This document shows positions 62,293 through 64,000 of a stretch of 64,000 bases of DNA, piece after piece (position 1 is the stretch's first letter; every line of letters begins with the position of its first letter). The position numbers and the translations under genes were made by a program. Location: contig NZ_CP039934.1 in assembly GCF_009792295.1 (NCBI RefSeq), forward strand, positions 3,244,501 through 3,308,500, given 5' to 3'. The DNA comes from Myroides fluvii. GTDB lineage: Bacteria; Bacteroidota; Bacteroidia; Flavobacteriales; Flavobacteriaceae. Under the pieces are notes generated by a model. That model ran no database searches. It was not told the DNA's origin and saw only the letters and a program-made list of their open reading frames with translations.

Positions 62293-63341
62293 TATGATTG
62301 GGCGTGTAAAATCTGTAATTCATTATTGGCTATCGTATAGCGCTTGGTTAAATGGCTTTTTTTCAATTGAGGCGCTGCAATTCCTTCTTTGAGTACCACA
62401 TCACTACTAAAGATGCGTGCTTCATCCCACAAACCTGCAGTAATGAAGTGCTGAATCGTTTGCGTTCCGCCTTCAATAACGACGGACATAATTTGAAGTT
62501 CATAGAGAATCCTGCAAATTTGTTGCACCAAATCGCGCTCAAAATCAGCGTAATAGTATCTCGTATGGGCATTGGATATCAGAGCCTTATTGGCTGTAAT
62601 ACAAATAGCAGGTTCTTTCTGTTGATTGATAGCAAAGGAGGTTGGAATTTGACCTTTTCGATCCAAATAGATGCGCACTGGGTTTTTGCCATACCAACTT
62701 CTCGTTGTCAACGAAGGGTTATCTTCTAAAACCGTATTGGTTCCTACTAAAAAAGCCATTTCTTCACTTCTCCATTGGTGGACTATTTGTTTGGAATAGG
62801 TGTTAGACAACCACACAGGCGCTTGTTCTTCTCGTTGTAGCGGGGCAATAAAACCATCTCTACTTTCGGCCCATTTTAAAATAATATAGGGGCGTTTCTT
62901 TTGATGAAAGGTAAAGAATCGTTGGTTGCTTTCTTGACAGGCCTGTTCCAAAACACCGACAACAACATCAATGCCTGCATTCCTCATCTTTTGAATGCCC
63001 ATCCCGCAAACTTTCGCAAAAGGATCTATCGTTCCAACAACAACACGAGGAATTTGCTTTGCAATAATGAGGTCACTACAAGGAGGCGTTTTGCCAAAGT
63101 GGCTGCAAGGTTCTAAACTAACGTATAGCGTACTTTCTTTTAATAAGGCTTGATCTTTTACCTGGGCAATTGCATTTACTTCTGCATGAGAACCCCCATA
63201 GGCAGCGGTAAACCCCTCTCCTATGATGTTGTCATGATAAACAATCACAGCGCCAACCGAAGGATTGGGCATCGCGGCAAAGGTTCCTTGTTTTGCTAAT
63301 TGTAAGCATCGAGAAATATAGTATTCGTCTTTTTCCAACAT
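62292..63341 (-). CDS. ribD: Riboflavin biosynthesis protein RibD
   Basis: A 349-aa bifunctional deaminase/reductase. The N-terminal deaminase has the zinc motifs GSHAEVNAI and PCSHFGKTPPC; the C-terminal reductase domain starts at about residue 145 (KKRPYIILKWAESRDGFIA). It converts the GTP-cyclohydrolase II product to 5-amino-6-ribitylamino-uracil phosphate. No FMN riboswitch is seen upstream within the window. The start at 63341 is chosen: the alternative ATG at 63365 lies inside the region of the promoter element. Confidence 0.92.
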   Translation of the reverse strand: MLEKDEYYISRCLQLAKQGTFAAMPNPSVGAVIVYHDNIIGEGFTAAYGGSHAEVNAIAQVKDQALLKESTLYVSLEPCSHFGKTPPCSDLIIAKQIPRVVVGTIDPFAKVCGMGIQKMRNAGIDVVVGVLEQACQESNQRFFTFHQKKRPYIILKWAESRDGFIAPLQREEQAPVWLSNTYSKQIVHQWRSEEMAFLVGTNTVLEDNPSLTTRSWYGKNPVRIYLDRKGQIPTSFAINQQKEPAICITANKALISNAHTRYYYADFERDLVQQICRILYELQIMSVVIEGGTQTIQHFITAGLWDEARIFSSDVVLKEGIAAPQLKKSHLTKRYTIANNELQILHAQS

Positions 63342-63362
63342 TGATAAAACTGTATCTTTGAA

Positions 63363-63370
63363 CAAATTTA
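63363..63370 (-). promoter_or_regulatory. ribD -7 element TAAATTTG
   Basis: An exact minus-strand TAnnTTTG match 21 bases before the chosen start; no TTG at the ideal distance. On the plus strand TATCTTTG (63353-63360) may serve prmC. Confidence 0.35.
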
Positions 63371-63410
63371 ATTCTTTTTAGCTAATCTCAGAGAATTTAG
63401 CTTTCAAACT

Positions 63411-64000
63411 ATGTTTATAAAATTACTTCAAGACCAGTTTATATCAAAGCTCACTCCGATTTATGACGAGGGAGAAGCCCAGCAATTGTTCCTTTTTTGT
63501 CTATCAGAATTGGAGGGAAAGACGCGTATCGATTTGGCAATGAACCCCGAGTTGACTACAGTTAAGCTAGCACAATGGCAAACGACATTAGACAAGCTCG
63601 TTCAACAAAAACCCATTCAGCATATTTTCGGAAAAGCTTATTTCTATGGGTATACTTTTGAGGTGAATGAACATACGTTGATTCCCCGTCCCGAAACAGA
63701 AGAATTAGTAGAGTGGATTATCGCTTCTGTTCCTCTCAATCAACCGATTCGCATTTTGGATATTGGAACAGGCAGTGGTTGTATTGGTCTTACCCTAGCC
63801 AAGGAATTGCCGCAGAGTCAAGTTGCGCTCTTGGATATATCTTCAGAAGCGTTGCAAGTAGCACAGCGCAATGCAAAAGCTTTGGATGTCAAGGTTGATT
63901 TTATCCAACAAGACATTTTAGCTTTAAAACAGCTCTCTTCTTCTTATGATATCATTGTTTCCAATCCACCTTATATCCGTCAATTGGAAAAAGTGGAAAT
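63411..64000 (+). CDS. prmC: Peptide chain release factor N5-glutamine methyltransferase, 3'-truncated
   Basis: The frame starts at ATG 63411 and is open to the window edge (about 196 residues). The N-terminal helical domain ends with HTLIPRPETEELVEW, the SAM-binding motif is LDIGTGSGCIGLTLA, and the catalytic NPPY motif is near the edge (IVSNPPYI). PrmC methylates the Gln of the GGQ motif in RF1 and RF2. The RF1 gene lies about 29 kb upstream in this window. The C terminus is outside the window. Confidence 0.95.
   Translation, partial: MFIKLLQDQFISKLTPIYDEGEAQQLFLFCLSELEGKTRIDLAMNPELTTVKLAQWQTTLDKLVQQKPIQHIFGKAYFYGYTFEVNEHTLIPRPETEELVEWIIASVPLNQPIRILDIGTGSGCIGLTLAKELPQSQVALLDISSEALQVAQRNAKALDVKVDFIQQDILALKQLSSSYDIIVSNPPYIRQLEKVE

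Overview
The window is a contiguous chromosomal segment from a low-GC member of the Flavobacteriaceae; Myroides is my best guess, and the genus is inferred. Supporting signs are a type IX secretion (T9SS) sorting domain with a PorP/SprF partner, many SPII lipoproteins with acidic Ser/Asp-rich N termini, a YfhO protein, and repeated matches to the flavobacterial promoter pattern TTG-N17-23-TAnnTTTG. No tRNA, rRNA, insertion sequence, prophage or CRISPR array was seen.

1-16 kb is mostly housekeeping: the 3' part of ychF, a DUF2459 protein, a YihY-type membrane protein, the topoisomerase IV pair parE-parC, an outer-membrane phospholipase A (complete His/Ser/Asn site), hemN, a secreted rhodanese, a DUF4834 protein, a YfhO protein with a glycosyltransferase, and a self-regulated ParDE toxin-antitoxin pair. 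16-27 kb carries a small direct repeat, uvrA, an ECF-type sigma factor with a 51-aa companion, nth without iron-sulfur cysteines, a thiolase-lpdA operon whose TetR regulator shares a palindromic operator with it, an AraC relic, and two lipoproteins.

27-41 kb begins with a TPP riboswitch in front of a PnuC-type transporter (predicted thiamine transporter PnuT) that overlaps an acyl-CoA-dehydrogenase-like flavoprotein. An EamA exporter, pepD, small secreted proteins, a YceI lipoprotein, prfA, pyrF with a metal-receptor-fold protein, gyrA and a TPR protein follow.

41-53.4 kb is a cell-surface locus: a 1777-aa secreted protein built from 12 near-identical repeats, three small secreted paralogues starting with a Val-Gly-Ile-type motif, a T9SS type-B cargo, PorP/SprF, and a PorE-like OmpA protein. 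The order suggests secreted components together with their outer-membrane partner and peptidoglycan anchor.

53.6-59.1 kb is the most interesting part, a probable copper-acquisition operon. It contains a small Cys-containing exported protein, a lipoprotein, a TonB-dependent receptor with OprC-like CxxxM and HxM motifs, an MbnP-family lipoprotein and an MbnH-type di-heme enzyme. In characterised MbnP/MbnH pairs the di-heme enzyme converts a tryptophan of MbnP to kynurenine to create a copper site, so this looks like a methanobactin-independent flavobacterial version.

The window closes with two paralogous secreted proteins, a DMT transporter, yigZ-ribD on the minus strand, and the 5' part of prmC.
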